From Marvania coccoides (lineage: Eukaryota; Chlorophyta; Trebouxiophyceae; Chlorellales; Chlorellaceae), in the NCBI GenBank assembly GCA_963854735.1, contig OY978104.1, forward strand, positions 1,178,001 through 1,242,000: a DNA stretch of 64,000 nt, given 5' to 3'. The notes under the pieces are model-generated. The model searched no databases, was not told the DNA's origin, and saw only the letters and a list, made by a program, of their open reading frames with translations. Each line of letters starts with the position of its first letter. The first letter of the stretch is position 1. Made by a program: the position numbers and the translations under genes. Below are positions 22,759 through 34,221 of the stretch, piece after piece.

Positions 22759-23263
22759 TTTTCCCCTGTCGTTTTTTTAGAATAATATTTTCAGCCCAAT
22801 AAATTTAATTGGCTGCATTTGCGTTTATTTATTTATTTTGGTTATTATCCGGCCAGCTGCTCCGGCTGTGCCTCGATCAAAGTGCTATTTGCTTTGACTC
22901 AGCCCAACGCCTCCACCGGGGGGGGGTGAGGGATGCGACATTTCGTCAGCAGTTGAGGACTTCATACTTACAACTACAAATATAACTAAATGAACTGCAC
23001 CGCAGAGCAACTACTATATCAAAGAGGAGGGGCTCAAAGGGGAAGAAAGGGAGGTATTCCCATAACAGGGGGGAGGGGACAACTTCCGCACCATGCGGCA
23101 AACTTCCGGGTCCCTGCTCTGTTTCCCTGGTGGGCAGAACCCGATTGGAGTAAATTCATCATTTTCTACAGTTTTATTTTGAGTGCCGCGCCCGAGATTC
23201 GATCCCTGTCCCCCCTGTCCTGCGGCTTAGGCTTGTAACACCATCATCATCATTATATTGCAG
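22759..23263. other. Spacer, no gene seen
   Basis: Mixed composition with short G-rich tracts near 22918 and 23066. No coding sequence supported. Confidence 0.4.
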
Positions 23264-23312
23264 CAATTCATCCATATAAAATCAGATTTCAAGTGCTGGA
23301 TTAAATTTCCGA
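23264..23312 (+). repeat. Dispersed repeat R4, copy 1
   Basis: A GTCCATATA-type start, then AAATCAG and CAAGTGCTGGATT-AATTTCCG, shared with 25453-25501 in the same orientation. The two copies bracket the FkbM C gene. Confidence 0.65.
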
Positions 23313-23383
23313 AGCCCTGGAAGGTCGTATTCAGCGGCAAGGCGGCTGGACTCAATAAACTGAATTACATACAGACATACATA

Positions 23384-23445
23384 CATTACAGGGTTTAAAG
23401 TCCGCACAAAAGGGCAACTAAGGCCCCGTAGCAGACTGGCACCGA
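23384..23445 (-). repeat. Dispersed repeat R3, copy 3
   Basis: The reverse complement of 6711-6770 and 8549-8606: CAGGGTTTAAAGTC, GGGCAACTAAGG and TAGCAGAC blocks in the opposite orientation. Confidence 0.65.
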
Positions 23446-23762
23446 ACTGCAAGTAGGGGAGAAAAAAAAATGAAAAATAAGTTTGACACGATAATAAAAG
23501 AAAGAAAAACCAAACGCCAAAAGAAAAAACGAATAAGAAAAGAAAACAAAGAAAAAACGAAAAATTCAGAGTATTATGTCCAGCCACGGAGCGTTTCGTA
23601 ACCTCCAGCGTCATGGCTAGCCTTAATGAAAGAAGCAACCTGCTTCGGGGCTTGCTGTAAAAACTCGAAAAGATTCGAAAGAGAAGAAGAAGAAGATGAC
23701 GTATCAGGAACCAAAGATGAGTAAGAATCACGAACTGCAACCAAAGAAGGGCATATGAAGTA

Positions 23763-24626
23763 TTAACGGCATTCGAGATTAGATTGGTTAACGGACTTTC
23801 TGTATGCTTTGCTGGTCGCCCAGTCAGGCTCAAATTTTGCAGGAAACCATTTATTTTTATTGTCAGAGAAATTGCGAGGCGTGAAGAGAGAATCAATCTC
23901 CAGTTGCTGGTACTTCACAAACCCCCGCGTCGTCATGATATAATCAAGCTCGCGGGAGGATATCCAGAAGTCTTCTACCAACAAAGCACGGATATGTAGC
24001 GTAGTGAAGTTTATACTCTGCAATACATCGATTTCACCGCCTTCGATGTCGAGAGACCAAAAGTCAATGTCGGTTTGGCTGTTTGAAAGTATGGATTTCA
24101 AATGTAGACATTCAACAGACATGCCTGAGACATTCATTTCGATTTTTGCTCCAGTGCCACCACCAGATATAGATGCCAATAAAGATTTCGAAGCGATGCA
24201 ATTTTTCACCAATTTGCATGACCTCTTCAATTGCAGTGCTTTATGATATTGGGCCTGAGGCTCTATGCAAACACCCTCCCATCCCAAGCATTTGTCGAAA
24301 AAGAAGGTGTTGGAATACTCTTCTGCATCGTTGGCACCTGAATCCACATAGAAGCCTTTCTTACCTTGTAATGGCCAATATTTGAAGAAATTAAAAAATA
24401 TAAACATGTCCTGCCCAAACTGCGATTTGCCAACCCCATGCGACAATGCATTTTCACAAAACGTTTGCTGTTGTGAATCAACAGCTGTGAAAGTTTTCAA
24501 CCATTGCGTATATTTATTTTCTAGCGAATCAAATGTATCGCCCACTGTGTCTCTGGGCCAGCCATGCAAGGCATATAAAAGAAGCAAAGTGAAACATAGC
24601 ACTGGAAGCAAATTATACGCTGACAT
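23763..24626 (-). CDS. FkbM-family methyltransferase C
   Basis: A single exon of 287 aa from an ATG at 24626. A signal anchor (LLPVLCFTLLLLYAL) is followed by a luminal domain with SQFGQDMFIFFNFF, the SAM-binding block GFYVDSGANDAEEYSN, GVCIEPQ, and DFWSLDIEGGEIDVL, the FkbM signature. It belongs to a different branch from copies A and B: no introns, a different start of the domain, and an AEEYSNT loop seen in FkbM proteins that carry the SQFGQD lead. Probable O-methyltransferase acting on a glycan in the secretory pathway. Repeats R3 and R4 lie just downstream and another R4 lies upstream. Confidence 0.82.
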   Translation of the reverse strand: MSAYNLLPVLCFTLLLLYALHGWPRDTVGDTFDSLENKYTQWLKTFTAVDSQQQTFCENALSHGVGKSQFGQDMFIFFNFFKYWPLQGKKGFYVDSGANDAEEYSNTFFFDKCLGWEGVCIEPQAQYHKALQLKRSCKLVKNCIASKSLLASISGGGTGAKIEMNVSGMSVECLHLKSILSNSQTDIDFWSLDIEGGEIDVLQSINFTTLHIRALLVEDFWISSRELDYIMTTRGFVKYQQLEIDSLFTPRNFSDNKNKWFPAKFEPDWATSKAYRKSVNQSNLECR

Positions 24627-25452
24627 CGTCTTTTCGGTGGGCGAAGTCTGAGCGAATTAATTTGTATATGCTTGTTTAAAACTATACGCGGACCAAACAA
24701 ACGAATTGTCAGCCAACTCAAATGTGATATGTTTTCCAAGACGCTCTCATCATACTATGATAGTCTTCTCTCGACCGATGGGTATTTAAAAGCGAATCCA
24801 CACGCACACGCAGTCTCTTGAGCTCGGAAATGATTCAAATATTGCCTTCGCTAATAAGTGGAACATTAAAGACACGCATTGTCATCGTGGCTCCTTTTTG
24901 AAGCTTTTTGTATTTTCAAACAAACTCTGCGACTACGCTGCAGCTCAAATGCAAAGCTATATTTATCCTTGACACGTTTTTGCTGCTTTGTTTTTGCTGT
25001 ATCTATGTGAATAATCAATTTTTCTCTCATCTCGCTCGGTGGTACGTCAGTACGTCAATCAAAATTCAAACTAGTAAATTTCTGTGGCAAGGCTCTTATG
25101 CCCAAATTATGCCCGTCTTATTGGCTTGCGTAGGTCGCCGACACTTTTGTAGTTTGAATTAATTTGAGTATGTTGTAAAACACTAAAACACCGAGCTGAA
25201 TAGTCAAAGGAGCCAGAGGAGCTCCAAGGCTTATGCGATGCGTGCATTTCATGCTATTGTATTCTTTCTCAAACTGATGCAATTAAATTTGACAGCAGCT
25301 ATGCAGACCATAAAATGCTGCACGCGTTTGTGAATAAATGAAAAACCTTCGTTAAAAAATCAACAGAATGAGGAGGTGAGCGGGCGAGAGGATGCTTCAA
25401 TAGCCGCGCCGCCAGCCAACAAAAGAATGGGCATGGGTTAATTTATCTTATA
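24627..25452. other. Spacer, no gene seen
   Basis: About 800 bp of AT-rich DNA at the border between the glycan block and the GC-rich conserved genes. No coding sequence supported. Confidence 0.4.
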
Positions 25453-25501
25453 GCAATGCGTCCATATAGAATCAGTTTCCAAGTGCTGGATTCAATTTCC
25501 G
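25453..25501 (+). repeat. Dispersed repeat R4, copy 2
   Basis: Matches 23264-23312 in the same orientation, with AAGTGCTGGATTCAATTTCC as its core. Confidence 0.65.
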
Positions 25502-25550
25502 CTGCTTCCGCAGCTTGTCAACATCAAGAGAAGAGGAGGAGAGTTAAGGG

Positions 25551-27705
25551 TCAGCCCATCTGATAGGAGGGGCGCTCCAGGTTGATGACGGTGCTCTTGA
25601 TCTTGGTCATCAGCTCCAGCGAGTACGCCACGCCCTGCGTGCCAATGCCGCTGTCGCGGAACCCGGCAAAGGGGAAGTGGTCTGGGCCTCGAGCAGGGGC
25701 GGCGTTAATCTGCACGGTGCCCGCCTCCAGGGCGTCACTGAGCTCGATGGCGCGGTTGATGTCGCGCGTGAAGATGCAGCCCTGCAGCGCCAGGCGGTTG
25801 GCATTGGCGTGGGCCACCCCCTCTTCCGGGGTCTTCACGCGGATGAAGGGCACCACGGGGCCAAAGGGCTCCTCCCACGCCAGCCGCATGTCGGGGTTGA
25901 CGTTGTCCACCACCACAGGCCAGATGAGGTTGCCCTCGCGGCGCCATGGCAAGCGCAGCGTAGCTCCCTTTGCCTCGGCATCCTTGACCAGTCCCTCGAT
26001 GAAGTCGGCGGAGGCGGAGGAGATGACGGGGGTGATGGACACGTTGTCCTCGGGGCGGCCCACGGTGAGCTTGCCCGCTGCTGCCACCACCAAGTCCACC
26101 AGTTGCTGCAGTACAGAAAAGCACATAAAGAAGGGAAGTTGAGTAACCACATTACGTTGATTTTGGCTGCTATGAAGAGTGGAATACCCTTAAAATTAGA
26201 TAATCATATGTTATATATTGAGTAAAACACTGGTAAACTACTGCTGCTGCTACTCACGTCCGCGACCTCCTCGACGGCAAACACCAGCTTGACGGCGGTG
26301 CAGCGCTGGCCAGAGTAGGAGAACCCGCCCTTGACGATATGCTTGGCAGCAGAGGGGATGTCAGCGTCGGCGCAGATAATGGCAGCGTCTTTGCCGCCCA
26401 GCTCCATCTGCACGGGCACCATGCCGGCCTTTTTGCAGATGTCAATCCCGGTGTCTCCGCCGGTGAACGAAACGCAGTTGACGAGGGGGTGGGTGGTCAT
26501 GTAGTCGCCGATCTCGCTGCCGCGGCCGGTGGCCACGTTGAGCAGGCCAGCGGGGAGGCCGGCGGCCTGGAAGCAGCGCGCCATGAGGAGCCCCGAGACA
26601 CAGCCCTGAGTGGGGGGTTTGAGGACCACGGCGTTACCTGCCATGAGGGCGGGACCGATCTTTGACACCGCCAGGTTGACGGGCTGCACGGATTGAGATT
26701 GGAAAGTTCAGGATTATGCTTTCAAACTTGTTTTACGGTGAGCAAAATAAAATGCATGTGTTTTTCGCCGAATGAAATAAAAATAAAGCTCACGTAGTTG
26801 AAGGGGGGGATGCAGAGCACCACGCCCAGGGGCACGCGCTGCGACAGCGCCAGCTTGGTGCGGTCCTGGCCAGGGAATGAGTCAGCGGTCTGCAGCTTGC
26901 CCTCCCCGAAGAAGCGCACGGCCTCCTCGGCGGTGTAGGACAGCAGATCGGCGGAGCGCACCACCTCGGTAAGGGCGTCGTTGGCGGGCTTTGCCACCTC
27001 CTTCACCAGGACCTCGGCCATGGGGGCAGCGTGCTCCCGCATGATGGCAGCCACCTTGTGCAGCATCTCAGCGCGCTTCCACAGCGGGGTGCGAGCCCAT
27101 TGCTGCAAGATTGGGGGGTGATGGGATAGAGATTAGAGCATACGAGAGAGAATGAGACAGCGATGGCGGCTGAAAAGACCAACAGCGAAGAGAGGAGAGG
27201 GTTTAATCGAGAATCCATCCTCGACTATAAGAGCGTGTTGATGGGATACTATTCACACCTTCTGAGCGGCCTTGGAAGACTCAAACAGGGCATTGACCTC
27301 CTTCTGGGAGCAGGCTGCGAGGGGAGAGGAGGCAACAAGTCAGAAGGCAGGGGGCAAATAACCGCCTGAAATCGACAATGTACCGGGTAAACCAATCACA
27401 GCAAGCCATACATGCAGCTAGATCGCGGAATACTGTGGGATCAAGGGCGGCCTAGGAAGATGCAATTTGAAATCGACCCCCGAAAATGCGAGTTGATGCT
27501 CACCCTGGACCTGGTAAACGGGGGTGTTGGTGGTGGGATTGATGATGTTGACGCTTTTTCCCGAAGCAGACTCCACCCATTGATTATCGGCTAAATACTT
27601 GTACACGCCAGTAGGCGTGATGCAGTCGTCAAAGAAGGAATCCTTCGTCATGGCGAGTTTTGTAGAGAATGCGCGTGCGTAACAATAGGCTGAACGCACA
27701 AGCAT
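25551..27705 (-). CDS. Non-phosphorylating NADP-dependent glyceraldehyde-3-phosphate dehydrogenase (GAPN, ALDH11-like)
   Basis: Five exons: 27504-27705, 27259-27314, 26794-27102, 26258-26683 and 25551-26105 (515 aa from 27705, or 497 aa from the ATG at 27651). It oxidises glyceraldehyde 3-phosphate directly to 3-phosphoglycerate, yielding NADPH. Visible features are NALFESSKAAQKQWARTPL, PFNYPVNLAVSKIGPAL, catalytic-Glu region MELGGKDAAIICADAD, the nucleophile Cys in SGQRCTAVK, and WEEPFGPVVPFIRV. The usual form is cytosolic and matches the shorter start. The 18 extra residues from 27705 (VRSAYCYARAFSTKLA) lack acidic residues and are Arg/Ser/Ala-rich, like an organelle transit peptide. The gene shares a short divergent region with IMP dehydrogenase. 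Confidence 0.9.
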
Positions 27706-27930
27706 TTGGGCTGAAGTCCTTCGAGCTCACCAAATGCTCCGAGTTGGATGACCGAGTTGAAGAAAGGTGGAGGGAGCCACGCAGGCTTGACCAGCGCTGT
27801 GCGGCGCCTCCAGGCATCAATTATACTTAACACACTGTTTTCGGTCCAGGTGAACAGGGCCCCAGTGTTGTATCCGCCTCTCTCGTGTTTTTAAAATATT
27901 TTAAAACGAGGAAGAACAAATCAAATCGCC
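27706..27930. promoter_or_regulatory. Divergent promoter region, GAPN / IMPDH
   Basis: Only 225 bp separate the two opposite start codons, so both promoters must lie here or overlap the first exons. No specific motif can be named with confidence. Confidence 0.45.
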
Positions 27931-29602
27931 ATGCAAGGCAACGGGTTGAAATTCGATGACAGCATATTAGATGGTGAGCTGACACCCCGTGTAAAATAAT
28001 TAATGGGGTAGCCGTCAATTATTTATCGAAATTCAAATATTTATGAAATAAAATGCATGTTTTTATCTCACGCCCCCTCCCCCTCCTTTCTCCACCTCAA
28101 CAGGCTTCCCTGCCTCCAAACTGTTTGGCCAGGGCACCAGCTACACTTACGACGACGTCATTTTCCTGCCTGGCCACATCAACTTTGGCGCTCACCAGGT
28201 GGACCTCTCCACCCACATCACCCGAAACATCAAACTGCGCACCCCGTTGGTGTCCTCCCCCATGGACACCGTCACCGAGGCGGGCATGGCCGTGGCCATG
28301 GCCACCGTGGGCGGCATGGGCTTCATTCACTACAACTGCACCATCGAAGAGCAGGTTGCACAGGTGTCTGCGGCCAAGCAGCACACCCCCGGGTTCGTGG
28401 TGCAGCCCGCGGTGCTGGGCCCCGCCGCCACGGTGATGGACCTGCTGGACCTGAAGGCCAGCAAGGGCTTTGGCAGTGCCTGCGTGACCGACACCGGAAA
28501 TCTGAGGGGAAAGCTTCTGGGGCTGGTGAGCAGCCGCGACTACGACTTTGTGACCGACGCTATGACCCCCCTCACCGAGATCATGACCCCCACCGCCGAC
28601 TTGGAGACCCTGCCCGAGGCAGCGGCGTCTCAGGAGAGCGCCATGGCAGCATTCAAAACCTGCAAGCACGGCAAGCTCCCGGTGGTGGACGCGGAGGGCG
28701 GGCTGGTGGGGCTGGCCACGCGCGCGGTGTTCAAAGAAAGCGCGCGCCACCCGCAAGGCGGCGCGCCCTCTGTGGGTCCCGACGGCCGCCTGCTGGTGGG
28801 CGCAGCGGTGGGCACGCGGGAGAGCGACAGAGAGCGCGTGCGGGCGCTGCGCGACGTGGGAAATGTCGACATTGTGGTGCTGGACTCGTCGCAGGGGGAC
28901 TCCACCTTCCAGCTGGAGATGCTGAACCACATAAAGCGGGAGCACCCCAACCTGGACGTCATCTGCGGCAACGTGGTCACCACGGCGCAGGCGCAGCGGC
29001 TGATCGAAGCGGGAGCAGACGGGCTGCGCGTGGGCATGGGCTCCGGCTCCATCTGCACCACCCAGGAGGTGTGTGCGGTGGGCAGGGGGCAGGCCACTGC
29101 CGTGTACCACACCGCCCGCCTGGCCAATGTGCTGGGTGTGCCGGTCATTGCGGACGGTGGCGTGCAGAACTCGGGACACATCGTGAAGGCGCTGGCGCTG
29201 GGCGCGTCCGCCGTGATGTGCGGCTCAATGTTTGCGGGAACACAGGAGGCGCCTGGCGACTACATCACGGTCAGCGGGGTGCGGGTGAAGAAGTACCGCG
29301 GCATGGGGTCGCTGGAGGCGATGACCAAGGGCTCGGAGGCGCGGTACTACGGCGACACCCAGAACCTGAAGATTGCGCAGGGAGTGAGCGGGACAGTGAG
29401 GGACAAGGGGTCAATCCGCGTGAACGTGCCCTTCCTGGTGCAGGCAGTGAAGCAGGGGATGCAAGATCTGGGTGCCAAGACGCTGGGCGAGGCCCACTCC
29501 GCGCTGTACGGCGGGCAGCAGCGGGTGGAGACGCGGACGGGGGCGGCGCAGGCGGAGGGAGGGGTGCACGACATGCACACCTTTGACAAGAAGCCCTGGT
29601 GA
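27931..29602 (+). CDS. IMPDH: Inosine-5'-monophosphate dehydrogenase
   Basis: Two exons: 27931-27973 and 28104-29602 (513 aa), GT-AG, phase 1. It converts IMP to XMP with NAD+, the committed step of GTP synthesis in the cytosol. Exon 1 encodes only 14 residues. Domain order is YTYDDVIFLPG (start of barrel), LVSSPMDTVTEAGMA, a two-CBS insert (about residues 130-240, with LVSSRDYDF), VVLDSSQGDS, the phosphate loop, active-site loop GMGSGSICTTQE with the catalytic Cys, VIADGGVQNSGHI, and the flap YRGMGSLEAM. The length matches eukaryotic IMPDH. The reading frame is clean and GC-rich; antisense open frames are shadows. Confidence 0.95.
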
Positions 29603-29737
29603 ATATACGTATACTAATTCTTTGGAAGTTTTTTTTTTTTTTGCTGCTATTTTGCAAATTTACTTATAATTGTAATTGATTTTTTTTCCGTGAATGAAGA
29701 AATGAATAAACCGAATTTTCTGGAGAATAAATTGGCA

Positions 29738-32700
29738 TTAAGACAGCTCGTTGAGGGCAGCGGCGGCAGCCAGAAGCTCGGCGCGGCTGCGACGGGCACC
29801 GCCTCTCTTGCTGGGAGCAGCAGCGACAGAATGGGCTGTGGAAGGAGTGAAGGGGCTCGCCGGAACCGCAGCAGCAGCAGCAGCAATAGCAAGCTCTCCC
29901 TTAGTGTTGTTGCTACTGCCGCCCCATTTGCCCTTCTTCTCCTCCTCCAGGATGTCCCGCAGCGCCGCCTCCGCCTCCGCAGCAGTGGGCGCCTGCCCGG
30001 GCCCAAACTCGCCCTCCAGCCGCACCCGCACCCCCTCCAGATTCTTTCTTTTCTCGCTTTCTTCCTTCTGTTTTCGCTCCCGCTGCAGCTTGGACACCAT
30101 CCACAGGTCCTCCAGGTTCTCCACCACTGGCACGTCTGGGTGGGTCTTCAGGTAGGCGTCCTCCGAACTCGCTTTCCTTTTTCTTTCTTCCTCGTCGCTG
30201 TCCCACCCGTCCATCACGCCGTCGGTGCCGTACGCAGCCGCCGCGATGCGCTCCCACGCCGCCATGCTGTCGCGAATAGGACCCTGGCTGCTGCTGCCAC
30301 TTCCGTCACCGCCCAGCTCCGAGGCAATCGCATCGGCGTCAGCAGCGCCGGCTGCTGGGCCCTTCTCCCTGCTGCCTTTCTCTGCAGCCGCCCTAGTTTT
30401 AACGTCTTCCTGGGTCGCCACCTGGACGGAGAAGGGGGTGCCTGGCAGCGCCGCCCCTGCCCACTCAACGTGCAGCCGCAGCAGCGCAGCAGCCGAAGGC
30501 GCCTGGTAGGTGCACAGCGCGCGCCCGTTACGAACAAACTGCAGATTCACAGGGATGGTTTCGCTGGCTGATCCCTGCAGATAGACTTTTAGCGGGGGCT
30601 GCGCTGCCAGTGCTCCGCACTGGTTGCCGTGCGCATCGTGCAGCAAGATTTCAAACTCAGCTGCGGCGCCAATGAGAGCCCTGGAGCGCCCTGCACCACG
30701 CACAACCGTGCGCTTGGGCAGCGGCTCTCCAGGCAGCGCTCTCACTGGGTATGGGGAGTGGGCAACGTGGGCAGCGCCGCCTGCCGGAGAAAAAACCAAA
30801 CACTTTTGGTACAAATTTCGCCTTTTGCAAGATTAAAAAAAGATGCCTTACCGATCAGGATGTTCAACTCGTATACCCCCGCCTTGGTCACCTCGTAGCT
30901 CACTTGGTAGGTGCCATCGTCTTTGTCTGTCACCTCGCCTGTGACTGTGACTGGTGGGGGCGCCAAAACCGGCTCTTGGGGCGCCACAGTCAGTGTGTCG
31001 TCTCTTGAACCCGCCCTCGCAGCTCTTGCCCCCCCACCTTGCGGCTCATCTTCTTCTGGGTGCAGCACCAACAGCACCTGAAACTCGTCGCCGCCGTTGA
31101 GCCGCACGTTGCCCTGCTCGTCCCTGGCTTGGATTAAAAAGCTGGAGGCGCGGCCCACAATGGCGCGAGTCAGCCCTGGACCCACCACTTCACATTTCCT
31201 AGGGTCTGCAGGCGACTGCACCCACCCATCGTCCTCCCACCGCCCTTTAAACAAGACGCCGTCAGCAAAGCGGCAGAACCCCACCCCGTGGCGCTGGTCG
31301 CGCACCCACTCGCCTTTGTAGATGTCGCTATTGGCGTAGACGCATGTGCCTTTGCCCCAGCGCTTGCCCTCTTGCCACTGCCCCTCAAATTTGGTGCCGT
31401 CGGCGTAGAGGCACCGCCCTGGCCCGTGGCGCAGCCCATCCTTGAACTCGCCTGCAGATCAAACCGAGTCTCTATTTTATCAATTTCGAACGAAAATGAA
31501 ATCAGCTTCATGAGAATAGGAAGATTTGGAAATTCCCATGGCCACCCAGTCGCCTTTTTAACAATACCCCATGGTTAAATACCCGTTGAGGACCCGCGGC
31601 AAAAGCTTGGGGCAAGATTTGGGGGGAAAACCGCAACTGATTTATTTTCTCACCAACATAGCGGTCACCATTTTCTTCCAGGAACGTGCCCTTCCCGTGC
31701 ATCTTGTCCGCCACCCACTCCCCATTGTACCGCACGTTTCCCATGGCGTACCGCCCCTTCCCCCACCGCTGTCCCTCTCTCCATTCCCCGACATACACAG
31801 CGCCATCCGCGCTCTCACAACGCCCCTGGCCGTGCTGCATGTCCTCCCTCCACCCTCCTTCGTACTTATCTACCCGCTCACGGTACTGCACCCCCTTGCC
31901 GTTCCGCTTATCATCCTTCCACTCTCCCAGGTACTCTGCAGAGCCGTCTGCCGCCACAAACCGGCCGTAAACCTTGGCATCGTCGCTCCAATCTCCTTCA
32001 AAGAAGGAGCCGTCGGTGTGGGTGTACCTTCCCTTGCCATTGAACTTATTTTCGGCCATCTCTCCTTCGTAGGCGTCGCCATTATGCAAGGTGAGCAGGC
32101 CCCACCCGTGACGCGCGTCGTTCTCCCAATCGCCCTCATAGCACACACCCGTGTGGTAAACAGCCTTGCCGCGCCTGAAAAGGGAAGCGCAACCAATCAG
32201 TGCCCGTTTTCCCTAGCGAATTATAAATATTGTATATAACGCAAATATGGAACCAACACTCACCCGTGGCATCTTCCCTGCAGCCAGTCTCCATCGTACT
32301 TGTCGCCGTTTGCCAGAACGACGCTGGCCCGGCCATCAATCAAATCGTATTTCCAGGTGCCAGACCATTTCTGGCCGCCCGGCCCAAAGAAGGTGCCCTG
32401 TCCGTGGCGGAAGCTGCCCAGCATCTCGCCCTGCGGCGTGATTACACTTTAAAGCTTAGTACATGTTAACAGCGCTGATAAGAAGTAAACCACGTGTACC
32501 TGGTAGGAGCCACCATCAGGGTACTTGATGCTGGTCTCCTTGACGACAAAGTCGTCGGGAGAGGTGAATCCGCTGAGTGCATAGTTGCTGTGTATAATTG
32601 GGGCAATTATTGTGGTAAGCATGGCATTTTGGGAGGGAAACATCGCAAATATTGCTTCACACTCACGGTGACACGCGGACATCCGCTGCAGCGTCTTCCT

Positions 32701-32833
32701 CATCGATCATAAGTCCTCGTTCAGCCAGCCCGACCTTGATTTTCAGCTCCTCGAGTGCCTTGCGAATCTCATCTGCAGGCACCGCGGGCTTGTGCTCGGC
32801 CAGCGCCTGGCTCAGCTGCTTGAAATTGACCAT
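29738..32833 (-). CDS. MORN-repeat protein with filamin-type Ig domains
   Basis: Six exons: 32667-32833, 32500-32587, 32264-32430, 31654-32174, 30852-31451 and 29738-30780 (861 aa), all GT-AG with matching phases. After a short helical N-terminus there are about a dozen MORN units (for example YEGDWENDARHGWGLLTL, YVGEWREGQRWGKGRY). Two regions then resemble filamin Ig-like repeats: PGLTRAIVGRASSFLIQARD...DGTYQVSYEVTKAGVYELNI and the following segment with HSPYPVRAL, ending PGTPFSVQV. The C-terminus is a charged coiled-coil-like and Ala-rich tail. MORN repeats commonly bind membranes or form scaffolds and filamin repeats mediate protein contacts, so a cortical or flagellar scaffold is plausible. 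Its start codon faces the cytochrome b5 gene. Confidence 0.85.
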
Positions 32834-33109
32834 ATTTACAATTGTAGTGAATGTTGCTGTGTGTAAGATGCGTGATGGGAAGTGAGGGCGAAGTCAAAGT
32901 TGCGGGAAAAATAGGAAAGCAATCAGCAAAATCGACCTGAACGCACGCGCTGCCGCTTATTTGCGATTATAAAAAATCTTTCAAGTTCGCGGTTGGCCGA
33001 GCGCTTCCGCTGAAGCGCCGCCGCTCGCTTTTGCCACTCATATTTTCAAATTTCGAGATTTCTCCGTGTTGTTTAATTTGAAGCAGCTCCCGGAGCCAAG
33101 AAAACTGCA
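32834..33109. promoter_or_regulatory. Divergent promoter region, MORN protein / cytochrome b5 protein
   Basis: A 276-bp interval between opposite ATGs must hold both promoters. It is more AT-rich than either gene. A CGCCGCCGC stretch at about 33014 is the only visible motif; no function can be assigned. Confidence 0.4.
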
Positions 33110-33790
33110 ATGGCTGGCGAGAATGAATTTGCGTTCCCCTCTCTTCCAGTGCCGCAACCAATGCCCCAGCAGGCAAGCTTTTGAATTTTTTCCCCTTCTG
33201 CCCCGCCTCTCATCTCCCCCAGCGTTTCTTAGCTCACCCATCTTCTTCTTTCCCTTTTCCTCACCCCACAGAACCCGCTCGTCCAAAAGGCTCGCGTCGT
33301 GGACCGCAGCAACACCACCGCTGGACCTTCCCTCGCTTCTGCCTCCGCAGCCACTGCCGCTGCCCCTGCAGTACCGGCAGCAGTACCGCAGTCCACCGCC
33401 ACCGCTGCCGCCGCCCCCGACCGCAAGAAAGTCCCGTTCGAGAAGGGCTACAGTCAGATGGACTGGGTGCGAGTGACGAACAGCGGCACTGACCTGACAG
33501 GCCTGGGCCGGGGGACCAGGCCACGCAACGATATTACGATGGAGGAGGTGGCGCAGCACCGCACAGAGGAAGATGGGTGGACAGTGCTGCGAGGGAAGGT
33601 CTACAACTTGACGCCCTACCTGAGGTTTCACCCTGGCGGCATTAACATTTTAAAGGCGATACTGGGCAAGGACGGCACCGCCATGTTTAATAAGTACCAC
33701 GCCTGGGTCAATGCCGAGTTTCTGCTGGCCAAGTGCTTGGTGGGGACGCTCGTAGACGGCAGCGGCAGCGGCTCTGGGAGGGAGCGGTAA
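33110..33790 (+). CDS. Cytochrome b5 heme-binding domain protein (NCB5OR-like domain)
   Basis: Two exons: 33110-33172 and 33272-33790 (193 aa). The intron starts with GCAAGC, a second GC-AG intron; phase 0 on both sides supports it. A low-complexity Ala/Pro/Thr linker (about residues 30-75) precedes a cytochrome b5 fold: WTVLRGKVYNLTPYLRFHPGG contains the first heme-ligand His (HPGG), and NKYHAWVN contains the second. The sequence between them (ILKAILGKDGTAMF) is like that of NCB5OR N-terminal domains and plant cytochrome b5-like proteins. No flavin reductase domain or membrane anchor is present, so it is a soluble one-electron carrier with unknown partners. Confidence 0.88.
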
Positions 33791-34221
33791 GGGCATCATA
33801 GAGAGAAAGGCTTTCTTCCTTTCTTTCTTTCTTTCTGTCTGGAACTGCTTTCATCCATACGCCACCGCCAAACAAACCGCAGCTTGCCTACCCGGAAATG
33901 GCTACTATTGTGCTATCTATATAGAAGAAGAGCATTGTTTCTTTTCGCCATTCATTCTATTCTTTTCCTCAAGTGTAGGCGGCCTTATGACCCCCCCCGC
34001 ACATTTTTTTTCACACCGCTGCAATTCGTACTGGTACATTTGAAACGAATAGGAAATACCATCAACGCCGTCGGTCAGCGTCGGTCGATACAAGCACTAA
34101 GAAAAAATAAAGTGCTGCACTGCGGCCGGGATGCTCGCGTCCATGTGTAAACAATGAATACCCATCATATGGCACACAAATTGCACTACTAGTCACTAAA
34201 TATCAATTGGTGTCAAGAGAG
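33791..34221. other. Spacer, no gene seen
   Basis: Between convergent genes. It contains a (TTTC)n tract at about 33812-33836 and a short C run near 33990. No coding sequence. Confidence 0.4.

Noticed and set aside
23282..23896. A 204-codon minus-strand open frame downstream of FkbM C
   Set aside because: It overlaps the FkbM C 3' end in another frame, is biased to Phe/Leu/Ser from AT-rich DNA, and covers repeats R3 and R4.
28053..29586. Long open frames in other frames and on the other strand of IMPDH
   Set aside because: They are GC-rich shadows. Only the frame with complete IMPDH motifs is supported.
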